A program made the position numbers and the translations under genes. This document shows positions 8,868 to 18,467 of a stretch of DNA of 64,000 nt, one piece after another. The stretch is from contig VGDM01000014.1 of the NCBI GenBank assembly GCA_016869715.1, positions 1-64,000 on the forward strand, written 5' to 3'. The notes below the pieces were generated by a model. That model was not told where the DNA came from and did not search any database. It saw only the letters and a list, made by a program, of their open reading frames with translations. How positions within the stretch are numbered: position 1 is the first letter of the stretch; each line of letters starts with the position of its first letter. The DNA comes from Alphaproteobacteria bacterium (GTDB lineage: Bacteria; Pseudomonadota; Alphaproteobacteria; Acetobacterales; Acetobacteraceae).

Positions 8868-9352
8868 AGGTTTCCATGCAAAGACGCTCCCTGCTGGCGC
8901 TTGCTGCGCTGCTTCCCTTCGCCGCTGTCGCGCAGCCCGGGGTGGATCGCCCACAGTCGCGCCTACCGACCGAGCCCCTTGTGTTTGAAACCCGCGATGG
9001 GCGTTGGCTGACCTTTACGGTGGAAATGGCGGTGCAGCCGGAACAGCAGATGATCGGCCTGATGTTCCGCCCGGAAGTGAAGCCGGATGAGGGCATGTTG
9101 TTCGATTGGGGGGGGCCACGCGAAAGTTCCATGTGGATGCGCAATACCATCACATCGCTCGACATGGTGTTCATCGCCGCCGATGGGCGGGTGCATCGCA
9201 TTGCGGAGCGTACCGTGCCCTATTCACTCGCCAGCATTTCGAGCAATGGCCCGGTGCGCGCCACCTTGGAACTGGCTGCTGGCATGGCAGAGCGGCTCAA
9301 TATCCGTGTTGGGGATCGTGTGCTGCACCGGATATTCGGCACCGCGCCGTAA
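8864..9352 (+). CDS. DUF192 family exported protein
   Basis: The 162-residue protein has a signal peptide (RRSLLALAALLPFAAVAQ after a short basic N-terminus) followed by one DUF192 domain: FTVEMAVQPEQQMIGLMFRP, then GMLFDWGG, MWMRNTITSLDMVFIAADGR and the C-terminal ATLELAAGMAERLNIRVGD. The biochemical role of the family is unknown. It is predicted to be periplasmic. The ATG at 8864 overlaps the TGA of the HDAC-like gene. A second in-frame ATG at 8876 would shorten only the signal-peptide n-region. tRNA-Pro follows 47 bases downstream. Confidence 0.85.
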   Translation: MKVSMQRRSLLALAALLPFAAVAQPGVDRPQSRLPTEPLVFETRDGRWLTFTVEMAVQPEQQMIGLMFRPEVKPDEGMLFDWGGPRESSMWMRNTITSLDMVFIAADGRVHRIAERTVPYSLASISSNGPVRATLELAAGMAERLNIRVGDRVLHRIFGTAP

Positions 9353-9399
9353 TACAAGGCTTGCTCCGCACCGCGACTGCCCATAGGGTGCTCGTCGTG

Positions 9400-9477
<78 letters not shown>

Positions 9478-9527
9478 GAGTTTTAGTGATGTGACCCGGT
9501 TTCGCAGCTCACGTCCGTTGGTGGCTA

Positions 9528-9628
9528 GAGCATCTTGCGTTCACATGGGTTCACGCAACCCGCTCTAGATCATTGTTTTTCCCGCATCTTCACACGTTCA
9601 GATGATTCCATCTAAACGTGATCTGCTA
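9528..9628. repeat. 101-bp MITE-like element, copy A, TA-flanked
   Basis: This intergenic element starts GAGCATCTTGCGTT and ends with the inverted counterpart of TAGCAGATCACGTT, giving imperfect terminal repeats. It contains the hairpin at 9593-9620 (arms CACGTT.AGATG and CATCT.AACGTG). TA dinucleotides flank it at 9526-9527 and 9629-9630. A second copy of identical length lies in inverted orientation at 29745-29845 with about nine substitutions in ten per cent of positions or less. TA duplication and no coding capacity point to a non-autonomous element moved by an IS630/Tc1-mariner type transposase. The transposase class is inference. Confidence 0.8.
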
Positions 9629-9642
9629 TAGATCGCTTGGAC

Positions 9643-11247
9643 TTATGCCCGCCGGATATTCCAGAAAAGCGGTGGCTGACCCTTTAGCATGCCGGTCAGG
9701 TTCCGGCGATAGGCGGTGGGCTGGTAATACATGCCCGTCGGCACATAGGGCACTTCGTCGAAAGCGATGCGCTGCATCTCCTGCCCCGCCGCCGCTTCCG
9801 CTGCCGCATTGGGGGCGTTAAACCAGGCATCGCGCTGCGCTTCCAAAGTCGGGATGGTCGGCCAGCCCGGCCAGGCATTGTCACCATGGCCGCGTATGGA
9901 GGCGTGGCTCGCCGGGTTCCAATGGTCAATCCCGGACCAGAAGGTGAAGAAGCCGGACCAGCCGCCCTGTTCCAGCGGGTTCTTGCTGGCGCGGCGGGCG
10001 ACCAGCGTGCCCCAATCCGTGCTGACCAGATCAACATTGAAACCCATGCGGGTAAACAAATCTGCGCCTACAAGTGTGGCGGCGTTGATGGAAGAAAGAT
10101 CCGTCGCATTCAGCAGCACCAAGCGCTGGCCTATCGCACCCGCGGCCTGCAATTCGGCGCGTGCGGCCTGGAGGTTCTTGCGCAGGCGATCCATGCCGAT
10201 ATTGCTCGCCATCGGGCTTTCGGGGGCGAAATAGCCAATGCCTTCGCGGCGAAGATCAGCGCGGCCTTCAACGCCCGAGGTGCCGATCACCGCGGTCATG
10301 AAATCAACCTGATTGATGGCAGTCAGCACGGCACGGCGCACGGCCGGGTTGTTGAAGGGCGCGGTCGTGTGGTTCGGGCGGAAAATACCGATCAGCCCGG
10401 TGTCATTGATGATGTCCACACGGATATTGCGCGCCGCCGCACCACGCATGAAAAGCGGGAATAGATCGGCGGTCGGCTGTTCCCACCAATCAATCTCACC
10501 CGATTGCAGCGCGGCGGAGGCTGTGCTTGCATCTGGAATGATCCGCCATTCCACGCGATCAAAATGCGTCACCTTGCCGCCGGCTGTCATGCCAGGCGCT
10601 TCCTGGCGCGGCACGTAATCCGCATTGCGCGCATAGGCGAGCATGGACCCCGGGACCCATTCATTCTGGACAAAGCGATAAGGCCCGCTGCCCACTGCCT
10701 CTGTAATATTCGTGAAGGGATCAACATTCGCGAGCCGTTCCGGCATGATGAACAGGCAGCTTGTGGTGACCTTCGCCAGGCAATCGAGCATTTTCGGGAA
10801 GGGCGCGTTCAGGCGAAGCTCGAACACGCGGTCGCTCACTTCAATCATGTCCGCCACACGCGTCATCAGCACCTGGCCAAAGGCATCGCGCCTTCCCCAG
10901 CGCTTGATGGAGGCGATGCAATCCCGCCCACGCACCGGCGTATTGTCGTGGAATTTGAGACCTTCACGCAGCGTGAAACGCCAGGTCCTGCCGTCATTTT
11001 CGACAACATGGCCCTCGACCATTTGCGGGCGTGGTTGGAACTTGTCGTCCATGCCATAGAGTTGGTCATAAACCAGGAAGGCGTGGTCGCGTGCGACGAA
11101 GGCCGTATTGGTGAAGGGGTCAATATTCGGCAGATTGGCGTGCGGCACGTAGCGCAGCACGCGCGGTGCTTGCGCGATGGCGGGCGCGCCGATGGAAGCG
11201 AAGGGGAGCGCCGCCGCGCCGCCGAGCAGGTGTCGTCTTTGAAGCAT
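9643..11247 (-). CDS. Peptide/dipeptide-type ABC transporter substrate-binding protein
   Basis: The 534-residue protein is a family 5 extracellular solute-binding protein (DppA/OppA fold). An RRHLLGGAAALPFASIGAPA signal peptide with a twin-arginine-like start leads into VLRYVPHANLPNIDPFTNTA, LREGLKFHDNTPVRGRDCIA (the conserved FHDG/N-P-V region) and DWGTLVARRASKNPLEQGGW. Such proteins deliver peptides, nickel or other solutes to an ABC permease in the inner membrane. No permease or ATPase gene is adjacent, so it is an orphan, possibly stranded by loss of its operon partners. The neighbouring upstream gene, a flavin monooxygenase, is broken. Start at ATG 11247 gives the best signal peptide. 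Confidence 0.87.
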   Translation of the reverse strand: MLQRRHLLGGAAALPFASIGAPAIAQAPRVLRYVPHANLPNIDPFTNTAFVARDHAFLVYDQLYGMDDKFQPRPQMVEGHVVENDGRTWRFTLREGLKFHDNTPVRGRDCIASIKRWGRRDAFGQVLMTRVADMIEVSDRVFELRLNAPFPKMLDCLAKVTTSCLFIMPERLANVDPFTNITEAVGSGPYRFVQNEWVPGSMLAYARNADYVPRQEAPGMTAGGKVTHFDRVEWRIIPDASTASAALQSGEIDWWEQPTADLFPLFMRGAAARNIRVDIINDTGLIGIFRPNHTTAPFNNPAVRRAVLTAINQVDFMTAVIGTSGVEGRADLRREGIGYFAPESPMASNIGMDRLRKNLQAARAELQAAGAIGQRLVLLNATDLSSINAATLVGADLFTRMGFNVDLVSTDWGTLVARRASKNPLEQGGWSGFFTFWSGIDHWNPASHASIRGHGDNAWPGWPTIPTLEAQRDAWFNAPNAAAEAAAGQEMQRIAFDEVPYVPTGMYYQPTAYRRNLTGMLKGQPPLFWNIRRA

Positions 11248-11325
11248 GTCATTCTCCCATTGTGGTGCGGCGAAGCCTATCGCCCTCGGTTGTGACGGGA
11301 GTTTAGTGTGAAACCTTTGGTTTGT

Positions 11326-12661
11326 TCAACGATTTGCAAAAGCCTTGGTCTGAAAAAACCGGTTCCCCGGCCTGGGCAGCCCCAAACGCTCCCGCAATGT
11401 GGCCCTGGCATATTCCTTCCGGAGGATCCCCCGCAGTTACAGCTCAGGCACCACCAACCACACGAAATCCTCAACCCCGCCTGGGATGGTTGGGAACATG
11501 ATGTTGAAACCATCGCAGGCATCGCTTTCAAGCAAATGCTGCATTTCATCGGCGATGGTCTCAGTGCTGCTGGTGAAGGACAACCCGCCATAGCCGCCTA
11601 GGGCCATGGCCAATTGCCGTGCGGTTAGCTTGCCGCGCCGCGCGCGTTCCAGCACGCGGTGGCGGCCGCTCTGGCTTTGATTGGTCTCGTGGATGTCGGG
11701 GAGCGGCGCGTCCAGGTCGAAGGCACGTGCGTCGGTGCCGAGTGCGATGGAAAGCGCGTCCGTGCCGCTATCGGGACGGACCAAACTGTCCAATAGCGCG
11801 CGTCCTTCGCGGGCGGCGTCAGCCGTTTTCGCCACCGTCACCAGCGCGCCGGGCAGGATCTTTACCAGTACCGGATCGCGCCCTGCCTTGGCCGCGCGAG
11901 ATTTGATGTTGGCATAATAGGCGCGCATCGGCAATCGGCCCGCTGGCGGCGAAGATCATCTCAGCCACCTCGGCAGCGAGTTGCCGGCCTGAATCCGAAA
12001 CGCCCGCCTGTACAATCACGGGCCAGCCTTGTACCGGGCGCGCAATGTTCAAGGACCCGGCGATGGAGAGGTATTTGCCCTCATGATTTAGCTTATGCAT
12101 CCGCGCAGGGTCCCAGAAAATGCCGCTTTCCTTGTCCCGGATGAAGGCATCTTCCGCGAAACTATCCCTGAGCCCTGTGACCACATCATGGAATTCACGC
12201 GCGCGGGCATAGCGTTCCGCATGATCCATATGTTACGTCATGCTAAAATTGCGCGCTGCATCGGGTTTGGAGGTGGTAACGATATTCCACCCCGCGCGCC
12301 CGCCGCTGATATGATCCAGCGAGGCAAAGCGCCGCGCGATATGATAGGGCGCGTCATAGGTGGTGGAGGCGGCGGCGATCAGCCCGATCCGTTCCGTTAC
12401 CATCGCAACGGCGGATAGCAGCGTGAAGGGCTCGAAGGAGGTGACGGTACCGCTGCGCTTCAGCGCATCAATCGGCATGTTCGCCACGGCCAGATGATCA
12501 GCCATGAAGAGGGTGTCGAATTTGCCGCGTTCCAGGGTTTGGATGCAGTGGACCAAATGCTTGAGACTGAAATTCGCCTCGGGCGCCGAAGTGGGGTGGC
12601 GCCACCAGGCAGTGTGGATGCTAACGGGGCGCATAAAGGCGCCAAGATGCATTTGTTTCAT
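11326..12661 (-). pseudogene. LLM-class flavin-dependent monooxygenase (NtaA/SnaA/DszA family), three lesions
   Basis: Joined over its breaks the product is a roughly 445-residue bacterial-luciferase-like monooxygenase. It starts MKQMHLGAFMRPVSIHTAWW and includes FDTLFMADHLAV, SGGRAGWNIVTT and PVIVQAGVSDSGRQLAAEVA, and ends LGLPRPGNRFF. Lesion 1: in-frame TAA at 12233-12235 (relatives read SMTEHMDHAERY). Lesion 2: frameshift near 11917-11934 (ADA...RAYYANIKSRAAKAG). Lesion 3: in-frame TAA at 11437-11439 after VVPEL, where Gln is expected. The frame ends at TGA 11326-11328. Such enzymes oxidise chelators or sulfonates with reduced flavin. The gene begins 10 bases after folP on the same strand, and together with the orphan binding protein downstream suggests a lost sulfonate/xenobiotic uptake cluster. 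Confidence 0.82.
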
Positions 12662-12671
12662 GGGGTGAGTT

Positions 12672-13718
12672 TCAACGGCCCGCGTTGCCATTCGCGCAAG
12701 CCTGCCAGACAGCAAGCGCCTGGATGGTTTCCGCCACATCATGCACGCGCAGAAGGGCCGCGCCGCGCGCTGCCCCCGCGAGCGCCACGGCAAGGCTGCC
12801 TGCGAGCCGCGCTTCGGCCTGCTCCACGCCCGTTAGCGTGCCGATGAAGCGCTTACGCGATGCGCCGAGCATGATGGGGCAGCCAATCCCCGCCAGGATC
12901 GGCAAGGCTTCGATCAAGGTGAGGTTATGCGCCATGGTCTTGCCAAAGCCGATGCCGGGATCAATCGCGATCCGCCTGCGCGCAATGCCGAGCGCTTCCA
13001 GTGTCGCCACCCGGTCGCGCAGAAACCGCGCCACTTCCAGCACCACATCGGCGTATTCGGCCTTAGCCTGCATCTCGCGCGGGTCGGTGCCCGGCATATG
13101 CATCAGCACCACCGGCGCCTGATTGCACGCCAGCAAATCCACCGCAGCCGGATCGTGACGGAGCGCGGTGACGTCATTGATGATCTCGGCACCGACTTCG
13201 AGTGCCGCCTGCATCGTCACGGCATGGCGTGTGTCTATGCTGACTGGCGCTGCCTTGGCCAACTCCCGCACCACCGGAATGACGCGGGCGATTTCCGCAT
13301 CCGGAGCAACGGGCTCCGCGCCGGGGCGCGTTGATTCACCACCAATATCCAGAATGTCCGCGCCCGCTTCCAACATGGCATGGCCCGCTTCAATCGCCGC
13401 GCTGGGATCAAAATGCCGCCCGCCATCGGAAAAACTATCTGGCGTGATGTTCAGAATGCCGATGACCAAAGGGCGCGCGGAAACCAGGCCGGCAAAGGGC
13501 AAAGGCCGCGCGGTGATGGCTTCGATTTCATCACCCCAAGCTTCCGGAAGGGCGGCCGCGGGCAGGGTCGCAACCTCTCGTCCATCCTCGATCAATCGGG
13601 CCAAGGAAAAGGCCAGATCGCCGCCTTGTAAGGGTAGCGCCTGGCCTTGACCAATGGCCCGAAACGCGGCTGAGCCTGACAACAGGCCCAGCGGATGCAG
13701 CCAACGCTCGCGCGCCAC
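12672..13718 (-). CDS. folP: Dihydropteroate synthase
   Basis: FolP condenses para-aminobenzoate with hydroxymethyl-dihydropterin diphosphate in folate synthesis. The TIM-barrel motifs are all present: VIGILNITPDSFSDGGRHF (about 85-103), LDIGGESTRPGAEPV (about 123-137), INDVTALR, IAIDPGIGFGKT and LGASRKRFIG. At 348 residues it is longer than the roughly 280-residue enterobacterial enzyme because of an N-terminal segment of about 75 residues without catalytic motifs, a feature seen in alphaproteobacterial homologues. It follows ftsH by three bases in the tilS-ftsH-folP order. The glmM gene that often comes next in related genomes is absent here. Confidence 0.93.
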   Translation of the reverse strand: MARERWLHPLGLLSGSAAFRAIGQGQALPLQGGDLAFSLARLIEDGREVATLPAAALPEAWGDEIEAITARPLPFAGLVSARPLVIGILNITPDSFSDGGRHFDPSAAIEAGHAMLEAGADILDIGGESTRPGAEPVAPDAEIARVIPVVRELAKAAPVSIDTRHAVTMQAALEVGAEIINDVTALRHDPAAVDLLACNQAPVVLMHMPGTDPREMQAKAEYADVVLEVARFLRDRVATLEALGIARRRIAIDPGIGFGKTMAHNLTLIEALPILAGIGCPIMLGASRKRFIGTLTGVEQAEARLAGSLAVALAGAARGAALLRVHDVAETIQALAVWQACANGNAGR

Positions 13719-13721
13719 GGT

Positions 13722-15644
13722 TCAGGTGGCGGGTGCGGCGCCTGGGGAAAGCCCGCCGGGGCGCATGCTGGGCCGACCCGCGGTCGGCACGCTGCCGCGG
13801 CCCTGGTTCACCGGCTCATCCGGACGATTGCGCACCACGGGCTCGCCATTGATCACCTGACGGATTTCATCACCGCTCAGCGTTTCATGCTCCAGCAAAC
13901 CCTTCGCCAGCAAATGGAGTTCATCCATTTTTTCGGTCAGGATTTTCGTGGCGCGCGCATAGGCATCATCAATGATGTCGCGGATTTCGCCATCAATCAT
14001 GCGCGCGGTTTCTTCCGAGACATTCTTCGTCTGCGTCACGGAATGGCCGAGGAATACTTCCTGGCTATTGTCGCCATAGGCGATCATGCCGAGCTTTTCA
14101 CTCATGCCCCATTCGGTCACCATCATGCGCGCTTGACTCGTCGCCATTTTGATGTCGCCAGACGCGCCATTGCTGACCTTATCAGTGCCAAAAATCAGTT
14201 CTTCCGCCACACGCCCACCCATCGCCATGGCGAGTTCTGCCTTCAGCTTGGATTTATGCTTGGAATATCGATCCCCTTCCGGCAGCGACATCACCAGACC
14301 GAGCGCGCGGCCACGCGGAATGATGGTCGCCTTATGCACCGGGTCACATTCCGGTTCACTCATGGCAACCAAAGCATGGCCCGCTTCGTGATAGGCCGTC
14401 ATGCGCTTTTCGGCTTCAGACATGACAAGGCTGCGCCGCTCCGCCCCCATCAGCACCTTGTCCTTGGCGGCTTCGAATTCCGCCATGCCAACGGTGCGCC
14501 GGCCGGTGCGTGCCGCCAAAAGTGCAGCTTCATTGACAAGGTTCGCCAGATCAGCACCCGAGAAACCCGGTGTACCACGCGCAATCACCTTGGGGTCCAC
14601 ATCGGAAGCGAGCGGCACCTTACGCATGTGCACGCGCAGGATTTTCTCGCGCCCATTCACATCCGGATTGGGCACCACAACCTGACGGTCGAAACGGCCT
14701 GGTCGCAGAAGCGCAGGATCAAGCACATCCGGGCGATTGGTCGCGGCAATCAGAATGACGCCCTCATTGCTTTCGAAACCGTCCATTTCAACGAGCATCT
14801 GATTGAGCGTCTGTTCGCGTTCATCATTGCCGCCGCCAAGCCCGGCGCCGCGATGGCGCCCGACCGCATCAATTTCGTCAATGAAGATGATGCAAGGCGC
14901 GTTCTTCTTGCCTTGTTCGAACATGTCACGCACGCGCGATGCACCAACACCCACGAACATTTCGACGAAATCCGAACCGGAAATCGTAAAGAAGGGCACA
15001 TTCGCCTCACCGGCGATGGACCGCGCGAGCAAGGTTTTGCCGGTGCCAGGGGGGCCCACCAGCAGAACGCCCTTCGGGATCTTGCCGCCCAGGCGCTGGA
15101 ATTTCTGCGGATCGCGCAGGAATTCGACAATTTCCTCAAGCTCCGCCTTGGCTTCGTCAATGCCGGCGACATCGTCAAAGGTCACGCGGCCCTGCTTTTC
15201 GGTCAGCAGCTTGGCGCGGGATTTACCGAAACCCATCGCGCGCCCGCCGCCGCCTTGCATCTGGCGCATGAAGAAAATCCAGACACCAATGAGTAGCAGC
15301 ATCGGGAACCAGGAAGCCAGGTAATGCAGCAGCGGATTGACCTCCGCTTCTTCAGGGCGGGCCACCACGCGCACGCCCTTTTCCGTCAGGCGCGAAATCA
15401 GGCCCGGATCTTCCGGCGTATAGGTGGTGAATTGCCGCCCATCATTCAGCTGGCCGGTCAGGGTCCGGCCCTGGATGGTGACATCGCGCACACGGCCGGC
15501 CTGCACCTCATTCAAAAAGTCGGAATAGGCGACTTGAGAGGTGCCAGGGCGGCTGGAGCCGCTCGGTTGAAACAGGTTGAAGAGGGCCACCAGCAGCAGC
15601 GCCACGATCACCCATAAAGCCATGTTTCGGCTGAAATTATTCAC
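13722..15644 (-). CDS. ftsH: ATP-dependent zinc metalloprotease FtsH
   Basis: The 640-residue membrane protease has two transmembrane segments (about 9-26 and 107-125) flanking a small periplasmic domain. An AAA module follows with Walker A GPPGTGKT (about 196-203), Walker [12 protein letters not shown] and [23 protein letters not shown], then a zinc protease domain with HEAGH at about residue 418. It degrades unassembled membrane proteins and regulators such as RpoH and LpxC. The length is standard. It lies 118 bases downstream of tilS and is probably co-transcribed with folP. Both rpoH and ftsH being in the window does not imply co-regulation by position. Confidence 0.97.
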   Translation of the reverse strand: MNNFSRNMALWVIVALLLVALFNLFQPSGSSRPGTSQVAYSDFLNEVQAGRVRDVTIQGRTLTGQLNDGRQFTTYTPEDPGLISRLTEKGVRVVARPEEAEVNPLLHYLASWFPMLLLIGVWIFFMRQMQGGGGRAMGFGKSRAKLLTEKQGRVTFDDVAGIDEAKAELEEIVEFLRDPQKFQRLGGKIPKGVLLVGPPGTGKTLLARSIAGEANVPFFTISGSDFVEMFVGVGASRVRDMFEQGKKNAPCIIFIDEIDAVGRHRGAGLGGGNDEREQTLNQMLVEMDGFESNEGVILIAATNRPDVLDPALLRPGRFDRQVVVPNPDVNGREKILRVHMRKVPLASDVDPKVIARGTPGFSGADLANLVNEAALLAARTGRRTVGMAEFEAAKDKVLMGAERRSLVMSEAEKRMTAYHEAGHALVAMSEPECDPVHKATIIPRGRALGLVMSLPEGDRYSKHKSKLKAELAMAMGGRVAEELIFGTDKVSNGASGDIKMATSQARMMVTEWGMSEKLGMIAYGDNSQEVFLGHSVTQTKNVSEETARMIDGEIRDIIDDAYARATKILTEKMDELHLLAKGLLEHETLSGDEIRQVINGEPVVRNRPDEPVNQGRGSVPTAGRPSMRPGGLSPGAAPAT

Positions 15645-15762
15645 CGCAACCCTTCCATCTTCAGGAGCATGATGGCGTCATTCGCCGCCTGCTACAGCGT
15701 ACATAGTGAGGCTTCACGCATCTTGAATGTCCCGCATGAAATATCTAGCCACACAAGCGTAA

Positions 15763-16968
15763 TTAGCCCGGCGGCAGGCCGCCACCCCTCGGGGCAAAGA
15801 CCAGGCGCCAAGCCGAAGCTTCCGCGGTGGCAGCATAGAACAGGCCGGGCAAGACTGCCAGCTTTCCCTCTTCATCCCAAAGCGCTGGCAGGGCACTGAG
15901 CGCGGCAAGCGGCGTTTTGGTCTGGTGGCGCAAGGTGGCCGCAGCCGCCCCCAGGGCCGCGCAGTGCCAGCCCGGCCGCGCCGGGCCGGTCACCGAAAAC
16001 CGCCCATCCCACAAAAAACGCGGCGTGAGCGTCTGGGCCGGCGCAACCATGCCGGGGTCGCGCACCAGCAAAAGGCGCCCACCGGCGCCGGGGCGCACCC
16101 AAGCCCCGGCAAGGCTGCCGCCGCCCCGCGCCAGCAGCGCTGCCGTGGCCTCAATGGGGGCAGGCCAGGCCGCCCCGCCGATCAGGGCGATCAGGCGGGC
16201 CAAAGCGGCAACGCCAAGCGCATCGCTGCCAAGCGCCCTAGAGTCCACCCAGGCATAGGCTTCCGGGTGGATCTCTGCTGCCGCTGCCAACCGGTCCAGC
16301 AGCGCGGCCTCCTGCCGGGCGCGACGATGGGCGAAAGCCGATGCCGCTTCGGCCAACGCCTGCACCCCATCACCTTCGCCGCCAGGGTCGGCCAGGGCCT
16401 GGCGCAGGCGGATACGGGCAAAGCGCGGATTGTCATTGGACGGATCACGCACCGGGGAAATGCCAGCGGCGGCCGCCACCGCCTCCAGCCGGGCGGGGGC
16501 AAAGCCCAGAAGCGGACGCAGGATCAGGCAATCGGGCGCCACGCGCATCGCCGCCATGGCCGCCAAGCCCGCCGCGCCACTGCCGCGTAGCGCTCGAAAC
16601 GCCAGGGTTTCCGACTGATCGCCGCGATGATGGCCGAACAGCAGCCAGGGGCAGCCATGGCGCGCGGCGGCTTCCGTCAGCACCGCCAGCCGCGCCATTC
16701 GGGCGCGTTCCTGCACCCGCGCGCCGCTGGGCAGGCGAAGCCGCAGGCACGCCGCCGCGATCCCGGCGCCGGCCAGCAGGCCCATGACATCATCAGCCTC
16801 GGCCCCGCTTTCTGGCCTGAGCCCATGATCTGCGACCAGAGCCAGCACCCGCCCGCCCCTGGCTTCAGCCCAATCCCGCGCCAGCAAGGCGACTGCTAAG
16901 CTATGCGGACCACCGGAGACCGCGACGGCAAGCGATGGCGCCGCGCCAAATGGCCCCAGCGGCGCCAT
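15763..16968 (-). CDS. tilS: tRNA(Ile)-lysidine synthase
   Basis: TilS ligates lysine onto C34 of the CAU-anticodon tRNA-Ile so that it reads AUA. The 401-residue protein begins with an N-type ATP pyrophosphatase fold. The PP-loop reads SGGPHS at about residues 18-23 instead of the usual SGGxDS. HHRGDQSET and FRALRGSGAAGLAAM follow, matching the HxxDDQxET and RGSGxxGLxGM motifs of TilS. The C-terminal domains are poorly conserved, as usual. Genomic context between cpoB and ftsH is the standard alphaproteobacterial one, which makes the assignment firm despite the altered loop. The start at 16968 is the only ATG giving a full PP-loop strand. Confidence 0.9.
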   Translation of the reverse strand: MAPLGPFGAAPSLAVAVSGGPHSLAVALLARDWAEARGGRVLALVADHGLRPESGAEADDVMGLLAGAGIAAACLRLRLPSGARVQERARMARLAVLTEAAARHGCPWLLFGHHRGDQSETLAFRALRGSGAAGLAAMAAMRVAPDCLILRPLLGFAPARLEAVAAAAGISPVRDPSNDNPRFARIRLRQALADPGGEGDGVQALAEAASAFAHRRARQEAALLDRLAAAAEIHPEAYAWVDSRALGSDALGVAALARLIALIGGAAWPAPIEATAALLARGGGSLAGAWVRPGAGGRLLLVRDPGMVAPAQTLTPRFLWDGRFSVTGPARPGWHCAALGAAAATLRHQTKTPLAALSALPALWDEEGKLAVLPGLFYAATAEASAWRLVFAPRGGGLPPG

Positions 16969-17039
16969 GGCCGCGGCGAATTCAGCGCGGCTGACCGGAA
17001 GGCTCAGCGCAGGAAGCGGGCTATCCCCATTGGCTTATC

Positions 17040-17891
17040 TCATCGGCATTGCGCGCGGCGGCGGCTATGGGCCGCGCGCTGCGCCTGCGGGCCGGAAAGG
17101 TTGGGAAAGTTGGAGCGCAAATTATCCAAGGTTTCGCAGGCTTCCCGCTTCGCGCCAAAGCCCTGGAAAGCATCGGCGAGGCCGATCAGGGCCTCTGGCG
17201 CGCGCGCACCCTGGCGGTTGCGGCTGTAGGCCTCGTCATAGGCAAGCGCTGCATTCTGGAAATCCCGCTTGCCCATCAGCGCATCACCCAGCAGCAGGGA
17301 CGAATCTTGGGCGCGGGCACCAGGGCGGGCGCGAATCGCTTCCCGCGCGGCGGCCTCGGCTACGGCAAATTCGCGCCGGGCCAAAGCGGCCTGGCCATCT
17401 GCAATGGCCTTCTCGGCGGTTCTAGGGGCGCTGGAGGGTGCCGGGGCCGGTGGTGTTTGCGCCACCGGCCCCGGCTGAGGAGGGCGCGCGGTGGCCGGCC
17501 GGCCAGCGCCTCTCTCGAGCGCTTGTAGGCGGAAATCCAGATCGCCCCGCAGTTTTTCAATCTCGGCGCGCATCTGCCGTTCATTATTGTCGGCGACATC
17601 GGCGCGACCACGCAGGCGGCGGTTTTCTTCCTCAAGCTCCTGCACACGACCAAGCAGTTGTTGCACCAGATCGCCCGAGGCAGCCGGCGCGCGCGAAGGC
17701 GCGCTTGGCGCGGCCACGACGCCACCACCTCGGCGAAGCGAATCAAGATCTCGCCGCAAATCCAGGATTTGGTTTTGCAGCGCAATGCCCTCCCGCGTTT
17801 CCACCTGAGCCTGCACAGGGGCGGCCAGAGCCAACCCAAGGCCCAGAAGCGCTAAACGGAAAACCGGGGTGAAGCCTGCCATGGCCTTCAA
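17040..17891 (-). CDS. cpoB: Tol-Pal system protein CpoB (YbgF)
   Basis: The 283-residue periplasmic protein has a signal peptide (LALLGLGLALAAPVQA), an N-terminal coiled coil (LVQQLLGRVQELEEENRRLR region, about 75-130), a Pro-rich linker and a C-terminal TPR domain with KRDFQNAALAYDEAYSRN and PEALIGLADAFQGFGAKREA. CpoB coordinates peptidoglycan synthesis with outer-membrane constriction through Tol and PBP1B in E. coli. An alternative start is the ATG nine bases downstream (17882), which gives an equally good signal peptide. It is the last tol-pal gene, 30 bases after pal. Tail end is rich in Arg (AHSRRRAQCR), which is unremarkable for the family. Confidence 0.9.
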   Translation of the reverse strand: MKAMAGFTPVFRLALLGLGLALAAPVQAQVETREGIALQNQILDLRRDLDSLRRGGGVVAAPSAPSRAPAASGDLVQQLLGRVQELEEENRRLRGRADVADNNERQMRAEIEKLRGDLDFRLQALERGAGRPATARPPQPGPVAQTPPAPAPSSAPRTAEKAIADGQAALARREFAVAEAAAREAIRARPGARAQDSSLLLGDALMGKRDFQNAALAYDEAYSRNRQGARAPEALIGLADAFQGFGAKREACETLDNLRSNFPNLSGPQAQRAAHSRRRAQCR

Positions 17892-17921
17892 GCGGCGCGA
17901 CCGAAGCCGCGCCCCTTAACT

Positions 17922-18389
17922 TTAGCGAACGACCGTGACGGCGCGGCGGCTCTGCGCCCAGGCGCTTTCATCCGAACCCAGCGCCGCCGGCTGATCCTTG
18001 CCGAAGGAGATGGTGGAAACCCGCGAAGGATTCACGCCGCCCGCCACCAGGGCATCGCGCGCCGCATTGGCGCGGCGCTGACCGAGGGCGAGGTTATATT
18101 CGCGCGTGCCGCGTTCATCCGCATGGCCTTCAACCTGCACCCGCACTTCCGGGAAGCGGCCCATCCATTCCGCCTGGCGCTGCAGCACCGGGCGCTGATC
18201 GGCGCGGATATTGCTGCGATCAAAATCGAAGAAGACCCGATCACCCACATTGGCGACCAAATCTTCCTGGCTGCCGGGGCGGATATTGCCCGCGCCGCCC
18301 ATCCCAGCGCCCGTGCTGCTGCTATTGTCCGAATTGGAACAGGCGGCGAGCAGCGCGATGCTGGCAATTCCAAGGAATTTCAACTTCAT
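17922..18389 (-). CDS. pal: Peptidoglycan-associated lipoprotein Pal
   Basis: Pal tethers the outer membrane to peptidoglycan. The 155-residue protein begins with a lipoprotein signal ending LLAAC (lipid-modified Cys17), a short Ser/Gly-rich linker, and an OmpA-like domain with FFDFDRSNIRADQRPVLQRQ and VEGHADERGTREYNLALGQR, in which the Asp and Arg contact diaminopimelate. Length and motifs are standard. It follows tolB by 78 bases on the same strand. Confidence 0.96.
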   Translation of the reverse strand: MKLKFLGIASIALLAACSNSDNSSSTGAGMGGAGNIRPGSQEDLVANVGDRVFFDFDRSNIRADQRPVLQRQAEWMGRFPEVRVQVEGHADERGTREYNLALGQRRANAARDALVAGGVNPSRVSTISFGKDQPAALGSDESAWAQSRRAVTVVR

Positions 18390-18467
18390 GACTGGTTTCC
18401 TTTCAGGAAAATGGTAGCTTTGTGCGGTGCGGTAAAGGCTCGACCCGCTGAGGTCAAGCCAAAACCT

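Noticed and set aside
13695-15296. 533-codon open frame on the plus strand opposite ftsH
   Set aside because: His/Arg-rich translation without any motif; arises from GC-biased codon use of ftsH, which is unmistakable.
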